Shown one piece after another: positions 1 through 10,224 of a stretch of DNA of 64,000 nucleotides (the first letter of the stretch is position 1; every line of letters starts with the position of its first letter). Made by a program: the position numbers and the translations under genes. The stretch is from Artemia franciscana (Eukaryota > Arthropoda > Branchiopoda > Anostraca > Artemiidae): contig NC_088881.1 in NCBI RefSeq assembly GCF_032884065.1, forward strand, positions 10,761,147-10,825,146, in the 5' to 3' direction. Under the pieces are notes generated by a model. It searched no databases and was not told the origin of the DNA. It saw only the letters and a list, made by a program, of their open reading frames with translations.

Positions 1-49
1 GTTACTATGCCTTACAAAATTAGTTCCACAAATATCGCTTATTTAAGTT

Positions 50-400
50 ACGTGAGGGAATCCTTCCATGGAAAACTTTTTCAGGTGGGAAGGGAATTTT
101 CCATGGAAGGGGAGCTTGATTTCCTGACATTATTTAAAAACATATCAGCAGTTAAAAAAAAACAAGTTTTTATTAACTGAAAGTAAGAAGCAACATTAAA
201 AATTTAAATATTATTAATATAAGGGGGTTTGTCTCTCCTCAGTATTTCGCTCTTACGCTAAAGCTTCTTTTTAACTTTTAAAAGAAGTTATTATTCTAAT
301 TAAACAACCCCTGTGACTTAGGAGTCATTCTTAAACAACAGGAACAAAAATCAAACTTAGGTTATTATAAGGTTATTATTAGTTAAAAGACACTTACAAC
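50..400 (+). mobile_element. Family A repeat copy, diverged and truncated
   Basis: The segment contains the family A landmarks in order: a CCATGGA-rich part, 'aactgaaagtaagaagcaac' at about 169, a CGCTCTTACGCTAAAG block near 250, and the 'aggagtcattcttaaa' block near 320. Both the hairpin end and the distal palindrome arm are missing, so this is an old internal fragment. Confidence 0.55.
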
Positions 401-411
401 GCCACCTCCCA

Positions 412-458
412 ACTATATAATATATAGTAGTATATTATATAATATATAATATATAGTG
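412..458. repeat. AT-only near-palindromic tract
   Basis: About 46 bases consist almost only of A and T in ctatata/tatatag blocks that can fold back on themselves. No function is indicated. Confidence 0.5.
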
Positions 459-876
459 CACATATTATGTGCAAAAAAATTCATCGTCGAATCTGGCAAA
501 TTTAGTATTAGCATAATATTTTGTTTTTCGTCTAAAAAAATTTTTGTCTTACATTTTTTTTGCTTATATTTTTGTCTAAAAAGTAAAATTCAAATCTTTC
601 TTGTATTCTTAAGAACCTCAGTTTTGTATCACTTGTATAAATTCGTTAAAATTCACTCAAAATATGTCAACTGGGCAGACAATCTTTATGTTAAACGAGT
701 CTAAGAACTAATTGATTACCAGTTGATTTGTTTCCTTTTCGATTTTTTAATAGAAACACTAAAAAAGGTGTTTTTCAATAAAAATACTAAAAGGAAGTGT
801 TTTTCTAAACATTAGAGAAGGGACGGGGGCACAATGATCGAAGGGGTACCTAGCCCCTCCCTCAATTGAGTTCATT

Positions 877-889
877 GGGGGGGGGGGGG
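877..889 (+). repeat. Homopolymer of 13 G
   Basis: There is a run of 13 G followed by CTAGCC. The upstream bases 'tagcccctccctcaattgag' suggest a small repeat-derived context. It may also be a place where the assembly length is uncertain. Confidence 0.7.
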
Positions 890-1947
890 CTAGCCAAAAT
901 TACATAAATGTTTGCAATGTAAATCCACACGAAATTAATTTTTGAATATATTTACTTATATCTCAGACCGAACAAAAAGGGTTTGTGATGTGTTCTGAAA
1001 CTTTTTCTCTCTCTCTTTTTTTTTTATATTTGTTCTTTCGGATTTAGTGTTCTTGTCTTTAATATTTATCTTTGAATTGAAGTGCTTGACATTTGACTAA
1101 ATTAGTCAATTAAAAGTCAATTATTAAATCCATACAAGGAAATAAAAGAGTTCGTAACAAATTTTTTGCTGCGTGTATTTCTTATAGTGGAAACTAGCCA
1201 AGAATTTCCTTAAAGTGACTAGCATGGAAGAAAATCTATTGTTTTAGAAAATTTTACCCTTCTGGGCAAATACATAAAAAATTATAAGTCCTAAGGGGGT
1301 AGGGCTTGGCCAGCCGTTTCCTCCTCTCCGCATCGAACTCACTTGTTACAACATCTTTACGCATAAAGATCTACGAGCACACAGGTGAATTCCTTCTTGT
1401 AAAAATTGTGAAATGGTAGAAAATCGGTTTGGTATCCCCACCCTGCCCTCTTCAAAGAATCAAGTCTGTGTAGACCCGTGTCTGTGTAGCAATACAACTT
1501 TTGCTCAAGTAAATATTTATTTATTTTAAATCGCAAGTAGACACTACTTTATGGAAACAATAAAACTTGAGGAGGGATAATTTATAGGGCTAATAAATAA
1601 GGAGGGCTAAAAAATGAGGAGGGCTAATAAATTATTTATAAGTTTTGTATTTGTAAAGGTTTTTTAAGTACTTTGCAAAGCTTAAAGTTAAATTCAAATT
1701 TATTATTTTCATTTTAAAAGTAAATTTAATAAAATTCAAATTTGATTAAATTTAAGATCAAATTCAAAATTTATTTTAAATTTTAAATTTAACATGAAAA
1801 GTTAGTTTTGTAAAGTATTTGTAATAAGTTAGAAGACAAGATGTTGTTGTTAGGTTTTTTTTCGGCTAAAGATAAATATTTACTTTTTTAGGTACTGAGT
1901 ATTCTAGATATTTCAGTAATATAAATATTGGGTATAAATATTTACAG

Positions 1948-2181
1948 GTAGAAATCCTGTCACCCCCTGCCGGCAGTCAAATTGGTGATTTGGTTGAAGT
2001 GGAAGGATACAAGCGGCAGCCTGATGCTGTTTTGAACCCCAAAAAGAAGATCTGGGAGACAGTCGCTCCAGACCTGAAGACGAATGAATTTGGTGCGGCT
2101 ACGTATAAAGGGGTCCCGTTATTTATCCCAGGGAAAGGGAATATCATATCCCAGACTTTAAAGGGTGTACAAGTCAAATAA
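1948..2181 (+). CDS. AIMP1: AIMP1, terminal coding exon (EMAP-II-like tRNA-binding domain)
   Basis: This exon encodes 77 residues ending in TAA and is the C-terminal part of the EMAP-II-like domain of AIMP1 (p43), the non-catalytic tRNA-binding scaffold of the animal multi-aminoacyl-tRNA synthetase complex. It opens directly after a TTTACAG acceptor, in phase 0, with VEILSPPAGSQIGD, which corresponds to the family's V-E-L-L-x-P-P segment. It continues with the hallmark LNPKKKIWE and then ATYKGVP and GKG, all at family-typical spacing. The OB-fold core and N-terminal leucine-zipper regions must lie upstream of the window. Cytosolic tyrosyl-tRNA synthetase carries a homologous C-terminal domain and is the main alternative. 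The PKKKIWE and ATYKGVP matches favour AIMP1. Confidence 0.88.
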   Translation, partial: VEILSPPAGSQIGDLVEVEGYKRQPDAVLNPKKKIWETVAPDLKTNEFGAATYKGVPLFIPGKGNIISQTLKGVQVK

Positions 2182-2203
2182 TATTGTCATGAAAAATTTT
2201 GAG

Positions 2204-2209
2204 AATAAA
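2204..2209 (+). promoter_or_regulatory. Possible polyadenylation signal of AIMP1
   Basis: AATAAA lies 22 bases after the AIMP1 stop codon. That is very close, so the AATAAA at 2469-2474 is an equally good candidate. The hexamer is common in such AT-rich DNA. Confidence 0.3.
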
Positions 2210-2695
2210 TTGAGGTATGCTTTCAAAAGTATATTTTAAACATTTTGGAAGGCACTGAGAAAATATGTGCTCTTCGGTGGTGGTACGTACGTAGGTTGAC
2301 TGCTTTCAGCCTTGTGCCCCCTTGGGGTCATGGTATTTTATGGTTTCTTCGTGACGTCTCATAATTTACCCAATTTTAGTCCTTCTTCAGAACCCCCACC
2401 CCACCCTCCGAAATGAATTCAGACATGTGTCATTAAATCTTTGGCAAAACATATAAAATTTACAAAATAATAAAGGGAGAAGATTAAATATAAAAAAAAA
2501 TATCCAAATAAAAGATTAAATAATATCCAATAATGTAATGATCAAATATCTCTGAATTGTTTATGTTTTCTGATACTTTTGAACATGGAGGATACGGTCA
2601 GTTACACTTTAGTAGAGATTAAGTCAAGTTAGGTTTTAAAAGGCTATATAGTATTGAAAATAGATTGAACTCGGACAAGTGGAGATATTGAGGTT

Positions 2696-2854
2696 CCTCG
2701 ACTAGTTTCAAGTAGGACTGCTTTTCAAGTTATGTATAGAGGGGCTAAGCTGTGGAATAAGCTTGTCCCAAGTACCAAGGAACTACCGATTAGTCAATTT
2801 AAATCTGGTCTGCGTGTGGGGTTGCTTCGTAAGCATACCTTCGAAACAGACTGA
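2696..2854 (+). mobile_element. LINE reverse-transcriptase C-terminal tail, fragment
   Basis: An open stretch of 52 codons ends in TGA and includes VMYRGAKLWNKLVPSTKELP followed by QFKSGLRVGLL. The pattern 'YRGxxLWNxLP…SLxxFKxxLKxxLL' is typical of the region after the reverse transcriptase domain in CR1/Jockey-type LINEs. No other part of the element is recognisable next to it. Confidence 0.5.
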
Positions 2855-3157
2855 GATTGATGGAATTAAAATTGACAATAATTGTTTATTGTTTGTTTTT
2901 TGTTTTTTTTTTGCTTTGGGATCATGAAATTATGTGTTTTATTGTGTACGGATTATTTATGTATTTTTTTCTTTTTCGGTACACGGTTTCACCCATTTGC
3001 TTATTATAGAGTAACTTGTTGTTTTTTTGTGTTTTATTTTGTTTTTTATTTTCTCTCTTCTATTTTTTGTTCTTTTTTGTTAGTAGCACACCCTTGCAAG
3101 CGACGGTTTTGGTGTGCTAGCGATTGATTTTGTCTCTCAATTGGTTGTGTCGAAAAC

Positions 3158-3530
3158 TGCCAGCCAGCTAGTAGATAATCTGAAAATTATGCCATGATGA
3201 AATAGAAGGGGTATTAGTTTTTTGGGAGAGTGGAAACCTTTATGGGCAGATCCGTCAGTTGGTTTTTGCTTGCTTACAAGAGATCATGTATTTTTTTTAA
3301 TTATTACTTATAGGCAATATATTTTACTATCATTATAGAAATTGGATGCTGCCAGCCAGCTAGTAGATAATCTGACAGTTATGCCATGATGAAATAGAAG
3401 GGGTATTAGTTCTCTGGGAGAGTGGAAACCTTTACGGACAGATCAGTCAGGTGGTTTTCGCTTGCTTACAAGAGAGTATGCTTTTTTTTACTTATAGGCA
3501 ATATATTTTATCATTATAGAAATTGGATGC
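3158..3530. repeat. Two-copy tandem duplication, about 190 bp
   Basis: The string 'tgccagccagctagtagata' starts at 3158 and again at 3350. The two copies (about 192 and 181 bp) are close to identical, including the 'gaaatagaaggggtattagt' block and the 'taggcaatatattttat' ends. The second copy has lost about 11 bases. No coding potential was seen. Confidence 0.8.
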
Positions 3531-3762
3531 ATTCAAGAGGTATCATTAAAAGTTGACAAGCTCTATATGGAGTTTTGTAAATCTACACTGTTTCTTTTAG
3601 CGGCTCCGTGCCTTTCTGGAACTTCAAGCAACAGATTTTATTTTTGGGGGTCAAGGGGACTCGGAGTTTAAGGGGAGGAAGGCAAACTTTTTTTTCGGGT
3701 GCAAGTGTGCGCTGCAGAATTTTTCCTTTTTTATGCTTGCCGTCCGACAAGCTTTTTTTAGA

Positions 3763-3995
3763 TTGTAAGCAATAAATTTCAAAATTTATTATACCAGTAA
3801 AAAATTGCAATATTTGAAAGTTTTAGCATTTGGCGTATTTGATCCATAATTTTGTTTGTAAGAAATTTGTTTTCAATTGTAAGTACAAATTCTAAAATTT
3901 ATTATACCTGCAAAAATTGCAATATTTGAAAGTTTTAGAATTTGATGTATGAAATCCATAATTTTGGTTTTAAGAAATAGGTTTTCAATTCCAAG
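3763..3995. repeat. Degenerate tandem repeat, about 113 bp period
   Basis: The blocks 'aaaatttattatacc' and 'ttgcaatatttgaaagtttt' recur at a spacing of 112-114 bp, giving two copies and the start of a third. Confidence 0.6.
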
Positions 3996-4112
3996 CGCAA
4001 AAATTGAACTTCAGCTATTTTGGTGCCATCAATTTTATTGTGTTCCGTGGACAATTTTTAGGATCAGAAGTCAGATGACTCAGATGGTAAAACTGGTCCA
4101 TCAGATAACTAT

Positions 4113-5876
4113 CAAACAGTTCGTGGTAACGAACTGTAGTAAGGAGCGATCCGGCTCAATAGTAACCAAAACTCTAAAAAATTGAATTTTGATATAAATA
4201 GCTACATCAAAAGAATCGCATTTTAATGCTGATTTTAAATATATAAGTTTCATCAAGTTTAGTCTTAGCCATCAAAAGTTACGAGCCTGAGGAAATTTGC
4301 CTTATTTAGGAAAATAGGGGGAAACACCCCTAAAATTCGTAGGATCTTAACGAAAATGACACCATCAGATTCAGCGTATCAGAGAATCCTACTGTAGAAG
4401 TTTCAAGCTCCTATCTACAAAAATGTGGAATTTTGCATTTTTTGCCAGAAGACAAATCACGGGTGCGTGTTTATTTGTTTGTTTTTTTGTTTTGGTTTTT
4501 TGTTGTTTTTTTTCCAGGGGTCATCGTATCGACCAAGTGGTCCTAGAATGTCGCAAGAGGGCTCATTCTAACGGAAATGAAAAGTTCTAGTGCCCTTTTT
4601 AAGAGACCAAAAAAATTGGAGGGCATCTAGGCCCCCTCCCACGCTCATTTTTTTCCCAAAGTCAATGGATCAAAATTTTGAGATAGCCATTTTGTTTGGC
4701 ATAGTCAAAAATCTTAATAACTGTGTTTTTGGGGATGACTTACTCCCCCATAGTCCCTGGGGGAGGGGTTGTAAGTTACAAACTTCAACCAGTGTTTACA
4801 TATAATAATGGTTATTGGGAAGTGTACAGACGTTTTCAGGGGGATTTTTTTGGTTTTGGGGGTAGGGTTGAGGGAGGGGGCTATGTGGGAGGATTTTTCC
4901 TTGGAGAAATATGCCATGGGGGAAAAAATTCAATGAAAAGGGCGCAGGATTTTCTAGCATTACTATAAAAAAAAAAAATGAAAAAATAAGCATGAAAACG
5001 TTTTTTCAAATGAAAGTAAGGAATAGCATTGAAATTTAAAACAAACAGAGATTATTACGCATATGAAGGGTTCTAAAAATACTTTAGCATAAAGAGCGAG
5101 GTATTTAGGAGGAGATAAATACCTCGCTCTTTATGCTAAAATATTTTTAGTGATTTCAACTATTTATTCTACGGCCTATTTGATTCAGGGGTCATTCTTA
5201 AAGAATTGGAACAAAACTTACGATTTAGTGTAAAGAGCGAGGTATTAACGAGGGTACAAACCCCCTCGTACACATAATAAAAATATAAGAATATAAAAGT
5301 TTGTTACGTAAGTTAATTCTTAAGTTACGTATATTTTTTACTAATAAAAACGTTCGTTGAATATTAAAAGTTCTAGTAGCCTTTTTAAGTAACCGAAAAA
5401 TTGGAGGGCATCTAGGCCTCCTTCCCCACCCCTTATTTCTCAAAATCGTCTGATCAAAACTAAGAGAAAGCCATTTAGCCAAAAAAAAAATTAATATACT
5501 AATTTCATTTCAATAATTTATGTGCGGAGAGCCAAAATCAAACATGCATTAATTCAAAAACGTTCAGAAATTAAATAAAAAAAAACTAGTTTTTTTTAAC
5601 TGAAAGTAAGGAGCGACATTAAAACTTAAAACGAACAGAAATTACTCCGTATATGAAATGGGTTGTCCCCTCCGCAGTCCCACGCTCTTTACGCTAAAGT
5701 TTTTAGTTGTTTTAAAAAGTAGAATTGTGGCAAAGAGTCAAACTTTAGCGTAAAGAGCGAGGGACTGCGGAGGGGACAACCCATTTCATATACGGATTAA
5801 TTTCTGTTCGTTTTAAGTTTTAATGTCGCTCCTTACTTTCAGTTAAAAAAACTAGTTTTTTTTTATTTAATTTATT
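4113..5876 (+). mobile_element. Family A element, most complete copy
   Basis: The left end is a hairpin (4117-4136) with stem CAGTTCG/CGAACTG and loop TGGTAA, preceded by ATCAAA. A conserved body follows with the GATTCAGCGTATCAGAGAA block, a T-rich tract, and the blocks 'aaaagttctagtgccctttt' and 'tttcccaaagtca'. Then come a rearranged palindrome near 5005-5250, a second body segment, and a terminal palindromic module (5566-5876). The motif AACTG.AGTAAGGAGCGA follows the hairpin and recurs inverted at the right end. The copy encodes no plausible protein and is non-autonomous. Fold-back MITE or Helentron-like are the two best readings. Confidence 0.75.
5566..5876. repeat. Terminal palindromic module of family A
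   Basis: The arms run from ACTAGTTTTTTTTAACTG (about 5585) to its complement near 5856. Each arm contains GTAAGGAGCGACATTAAAAC, CGAACAGAAATTA and GCTCTTTACGCTAAAGT in mirrored order. The arms are over 110 bp each, nearly perfect, around a short A/T centre. On transcription this would form a very long hairpin. Confidence 0.85.
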
Positions 5877-6319
5877 TTAAAAGGTAGTTGTGTACACGCT
5901 CAACAGTTGTCATCCAATAACAACTTTCTAGTACAAAGTTTACATGAAGACTCTGGAATTTTTTTGCGGATTTTTCCTCCCTCTACGGTCAGCTACGTTT
6001 TCTGGAAAGCGATCTAAGCGGTTGTTGGGGTAATAAAATTGCATGTTCATGGTACGACTGAGAACACTAAGCTTTGAAAGCAAAGTTTCTACCGGGATCT
6101 TTCAAAAGCTGCTGCATATTTGAGGACTAATAGATAGGTTGGCTTTAATTTTTCAGTAGAAATCCCAAGGTGTATGCGTGTTAAGAAACCAAAGCAAAGT
6201 TTACCTTTTGCAAATTGTTTGGCAGAGGGAGAGAATAATACCTTTTATTAATCTTTGATCCTAATCACAACCTTTAATAAAAAAAAACAAAAAAAAAAAC
6301 TATGTTTTTGTCCATTGTG

Positions 6320-6580
6320 CCAGCTAAGGAATTGTACAGATTGCCAAAGATTGTTCTTTTCGGCCAACGGTCTAGAGCTAAATGGAAAGCAGGTCGTCCA
6401 TGGTTGGGGTAAGAGGATGTCAAAAACAAAGATTTAAAGGAAATGTGAACTTCCTGGGAGGATGTAAAGAGGGTGGCTTTGAATGGATTAGGATCGAGGA
6501 GGAGTGTGCGTAGCTGTGTTGGCCTCAGGCAGCTTGGGGCGGGTGAGTTGTTAGTTGTAGTAGTAGTAGTAGTAGTAGAA
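6320..6580 (+). mobile_element. LINE ORF2 C-terminal tail with GTA microsatellite end
   Basis: One frame reads PKIVLFGQRSRAKWKAGRPW, then LG, a stop, EDVK, another stop, SWEDVKRVALNGLGSRRSVR and CVGLRQLGAGEL. This is the conserved end of a LINE ORF2, with two in-frame stops. The segment runs directly into a (GTA)n tract at about 6557-6579, which looks like the element's own 3' tail. The copy is dead. Confidence 0.65.
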
Positions 6581-7029
6581 AGGTAGATATGTTGCACCTT
6601 GTTGAAATGAAGGATTTGTCAAGCTGTATGATTTGGGGCCTAAATATAGGCCTTGACTCCAAACTCACCCTGACTCCCCCACCCCAAAGTTTGTATATAA
6701 ACGCACACTGGGAAGATGACCAAAATGAAAACACGGAAGATCCACCTCCTTTAACTCATGAGCATTCGGGATTATTTTGAGAATGCTTAGAGAATAAACA
6801 ACGAATTTAAAACATTAAAAGTCATTAATTTGGAAGTATGACTGTCCAAAATCAAATATTTTAAGTATATATTTCAAAAGCAGTGTCTATTTTCCACCTG
6901 CGTCTGTATTCAAGGGTTCCTAGCTTGCTGATTGCAAATTTGAGGGTAATATAAATATTTAGAAGTCCGAAATCAAAGCATATTAATATCACATTACTAA
7001 AAAGGTGTTTGATTTCTATCAAAGTTGTT

Positions 7030-7160
7030 TTTTTAAGCATCTTTGAGGTTGCTGATATTTCCATCAGAGTTGGTGTTTAAGCATCTTTGAGGTAACTGAT
7101 ATTTCCATCAGAGCCGGTGTTTAAGCATTGTTGGAGGTGCTGATTATAAATCTGCAGCTG
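7030..7160. repeat. Short tandem repeat, about 44 bp period
   Basis: The string 'tttaagcatctttgaggt' followed by 'tgatatttccatcagag' occurs twice, with a third diverged copy running into the possible exon at 7158. Because 44 is not a multiple of three, this repeat is not coding as a unit. Confidence 0.6.
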
Positions 7161-7275
7161 TGTCTGGAATTATAGTTTTAGCCCCACCCTTGTATGTGAC
7201 CTCCTTTGCAAGAGACCCATATTGTGCTGTGCAAGGAGACCAAGTTAAAACAAAGGCTTCCTTCAAAATAAACCT
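7158..7275 (+). CDS. Possible internal exon of an unrecognised gene
   Basis: A 118-bp stretch is bounded by an acceptor-like AAATCTGCAG and a donor-like GTAGGTAAAG and is open in one frame for 38 codons. The peptide has a well-balanced composition, including VSGIIVLAPPLYVTSFARDP and CAVQGDQVKTKASFKIN, unlike the poly-I/K/F products of the surrounding AT-rich DNA. I do not recognise the family and found no partner exon nearby. It may be an exon of an unknown + strand gene, a relic of a transposon gene, or chance. Confidence 0.3.
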
Positions 7276-8459
7276 GTAGGTAAAGAACTTGCACCACCGA
7301 AATAAATGTATATGGTCCTTCTTGTGTATGGGGTGCCAATATCTGGACACAATTCACAGGGTTACCTTTAGTTCAAAGTCAGAGGAAGAGTTAAATTGTG
7401 TGCACGCTCTTTAACTTCTCCATCTTATAACACTAAAATACATCCCAACTATGATTCAGTGTGCCTCCGGCTCTGGTATATTTAGGCCCATGATCTTGCT
7501 TTCAGCGTACCTCCTTGCCTCATATATCCTGGTGTAAAAAATGATCTCTTTGAATACCGTAGCCAGTGGTAGCAACTGAGGGGTGGAGTGGTCAGGTAGT
7601 TACCCCACTAGATGTTAAAAACCTTAATTTTTTTATTCTCATTGAAAAAACAAGAATAAATGAAAGCTGCCCCCCCCCTTAAAAATCGAAAAATGTCTAT
7701 TTGTACATCCTTATCAAGGAAGATTTTTTTTTACCCCCTCCTGCCTCCGGTAATCTTTTAAATAATTGCCCCTAACCTTAGCCCCAATGGAATATGGATA
7801 CCTTTAGTTGAGAACCAGTGTTATACCTACACGTAGGTGGAGATGCGCCTTCGAGCCCTTGTCCCTCCCAAAATCTTAAAGCTGTTAAGATTTTCCACAT
7901 AATTTCTTACAATTCATTTGTCGTTTTTGGCAAGAGACGAACCCCAGGGTAAACGCCTTGTTTCATATATGAGGCAATGTCTGGCCAAAATCCTCTGTGT
8001 TTATTTATTCTGAAAGGAAAATTGTCGTTTCTTGCGTAAGAGCAAACTCAGAAAGCGGAAAGAAAGCAAGAAAAGGAAATTTACTTGTAAGGAAACAGGA
8101 AAACGTTGAAAGGTTGTTACAAGAGTAAACTGACTTGTAGGGAAATTGAAGTAGGCTAGAAAGCACTAAGATTGACATAGGCTTGATTTTATCTGAACTT
8201 CAATATAGTTTTCTGGAGTGGGGAGCGAAACAAAATATGCCAGAGACAATTTCTGATAAACATCTTCAACATGCGAGGCTTTCTATTATGTTGACTGTTA
8301 CTACATATTCCTAGCAAAAAAAGAAGACTATTGGTGTCGTATTGAAAAGATAATGCATTAGTTTGTAATATAATATAGACACTAAGCATCTTGATGAGCT
8401 CCTGGTGTCTTTCAAAGCAGGCAAAAATGGTTATTTTGGTCTGCTTTCTCTTTTCGATT

Positions 8460-9185
8460 GTCTATTACCACCGTTTCTTAACGGTGGTCACCAGCGTTTA
8501 TTGCCTAAATTCCTGTTACAAGCGTGGAAGCTGTTTACTTGCTTCTGCATTTCACCACTTCTTCTGTATTATCTTGCATCTATTCAGATGATTAGTCGGT
8601 GGTCTATTACCACCGTTTCTTAACGGTGGTCACCAGCGTTTATGGCCTAAATTCCTGTTACAAGCGTGGAAGCTGTTTAGTTGCTCCTGCATTTCACCAC
8701 TTCTTCTGTATTATCTTGCATCTATTCAGATGATTAGTCGGTGGTCTATTACCACCGTTTCTTAACGGTGGTCTATTACCACCGTTTCTTAACGGTGGTC
8801 ACCAGCGTTTATGTCCTAAATTCCTGTTACAAGCGTGGAAGCTGTTTACTTGCTCCTGCATTTCACCACTTCTTCTGTATTATCTTGCATCTATTCAGAT
8901 GATTAGTCGGTGGTCTATTACCACCGTTTCTTAACGGTGTCATCAGCGTTGATTGCCTACATTCCTGTTACAAGCGTGGAAGTTGTTTACTTGGTCTTGC
9001 ATTTCACAACTTCTTCTGTATTATCTTGCATCTATTCAGAAGATTAGTTGGTGGTCTGTTACCACCGTTTCTTAAAGGTGGTCATCAGCGTTGACTGCCT
9101 ACATTCCTGTTACAAGCGTGGAAGCTGTTTACTTGCTCCTGCATTTCACCACTTATTCTGTATTATCTTACTTCTATTTAGATGA
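8460..9185. repeat. Tandem array, 142-bp monomer with a perfect hairpin
   Basis: About five copies are present, aligned on acggtggtcaccagcg at 8482, 8623, 8792 and diverged versions at 8934 and 9075. Spacings are close to 142 bp, with one copy enlarged by a 27-bp internal duplication. Each unit holds ACCACCGTTTCTTAACGGTGGT, a 9-bp perfect inverted repeat around TTCT (8 bp or less in the last copies). The rest of the monomer includes ATTCCTGTTACAAGCGTGGA. The array decays at its right end. Confidence 0.9.
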
Positions 9186-9607
9186 TTAATCTATGGTTGA
9201 AAACCAGATTTATAGATATTCGAAACAAACGTCAGCTATTAAATGAACCTTGGCCAGTGGCTTCATGGGTACGTGGGCGGTGGTCATGTGCACCCCTAGA
9301 TTTTGAAAATATCATTTTTCGTTATTTCCGTTCAAAACTGTCTATTTTGTATATCTATAAAACAATTGAATAAACACGAATTCTCCCTCCCAAATCTCTA
9401 AAAATTCATTATCCCCCCTCCTTAATTTTTATAAATTGACGCTACTTACCTCTGCTATGATTTGGTATTTCCACATCAGTAGGAAAAACAAAAACAAGTC
9501 ATTTAAAAATTGGCTACCAACTGTCTTAGCCATTGAGATTCCTAATGCTCCACTTTTTCACAATAAAATGTACATATGTGTTATGTGTCCAAACACTGAC
9601 TTTTTAT

Positions 9608-9815
9608 TTCGAAAATTCCCTTAAATTTATTTTCAAAATAAAATTTTACTATTAACATTAGTTTAGATAATAGTTACCATTACTGAATAAGCTAGAGATG
9701 ACAATTTTTTCTCACTTGTCAGTATTTTTAAACACATATTTAAATTTTTGGCTATTATGGGTCGAGGCTACTTTCTTACTAGATTGCGGCTACCGCTGCA
9801 ACCACGATCATGAAA
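9608..9815. repeat. Dispersed repeat, copy 1 (second copy near 42.6 kb)
   Basis: This shares ordered blocks with 42553-42752: tagtttagataatagttacc-like, a 'ttaatttttgg/ttaaatttttgg' block, and tgcggctaccgctgcaacca-like. Identity is roughly 70-75% by eye. No coding frame is conserved. Confidence 0.6.
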
Positions 9816-10224
9816 TTAAACTAATGTAACGAATGCTGTTAAAAATAAATATTTATACCAACAACTGACAAAAATGTATTACTCAGAGGACGCTAAATAA
9901 TTTTTTGGAATCAATTAAGTTTGTTTTTTACTGCAATTTACGTATGATATTACCGAGAAAACTCAAATACCTTTATGGGGGATTTGACCCCCTAAAGTTG
10001 ATTTATTTTTATCAGTTTGTCTAATGTCCGATTTGCATCAAATCGCTTTTACAAAAATAATGCATACTAGGTGTCACTCTTGTGCCCTTCTTTAAAACAC
10101 GTCTATTGATCCTTGATAGGTAATAGCAATTTCATATCCAATTTGACTGTCTCAATGATGTTGCGCTTACCGATTGTTGAATTCTGAAAGAAAATCTTTG
10201 AGACAATTGGAAATGGCTTGATTT

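Larger units (their letters stand above)
1..1947 (+). other. AIMP1 intron, repeat-rich, no exon seen
   Basis: This stretch precedes the terminal AIMP1 exon and ends in a splice acceptor (TTTACAG at 1941-1947). It holds a degenerate family A repeat copy, a short AT palindrome and a G tract. From 1560 to 1860 it is very AT-rich with a few repeats of the string ggagggctaa. No other AIMP1 exon could be recognised. Confidence 0.6.

Noticed and set aside
4590..4993. Overlapping open frames on both strands inside the first family A copy
   Set aside because: The other copies do not keep these frames, and both strands are open in G/C-biased repeat sequence.
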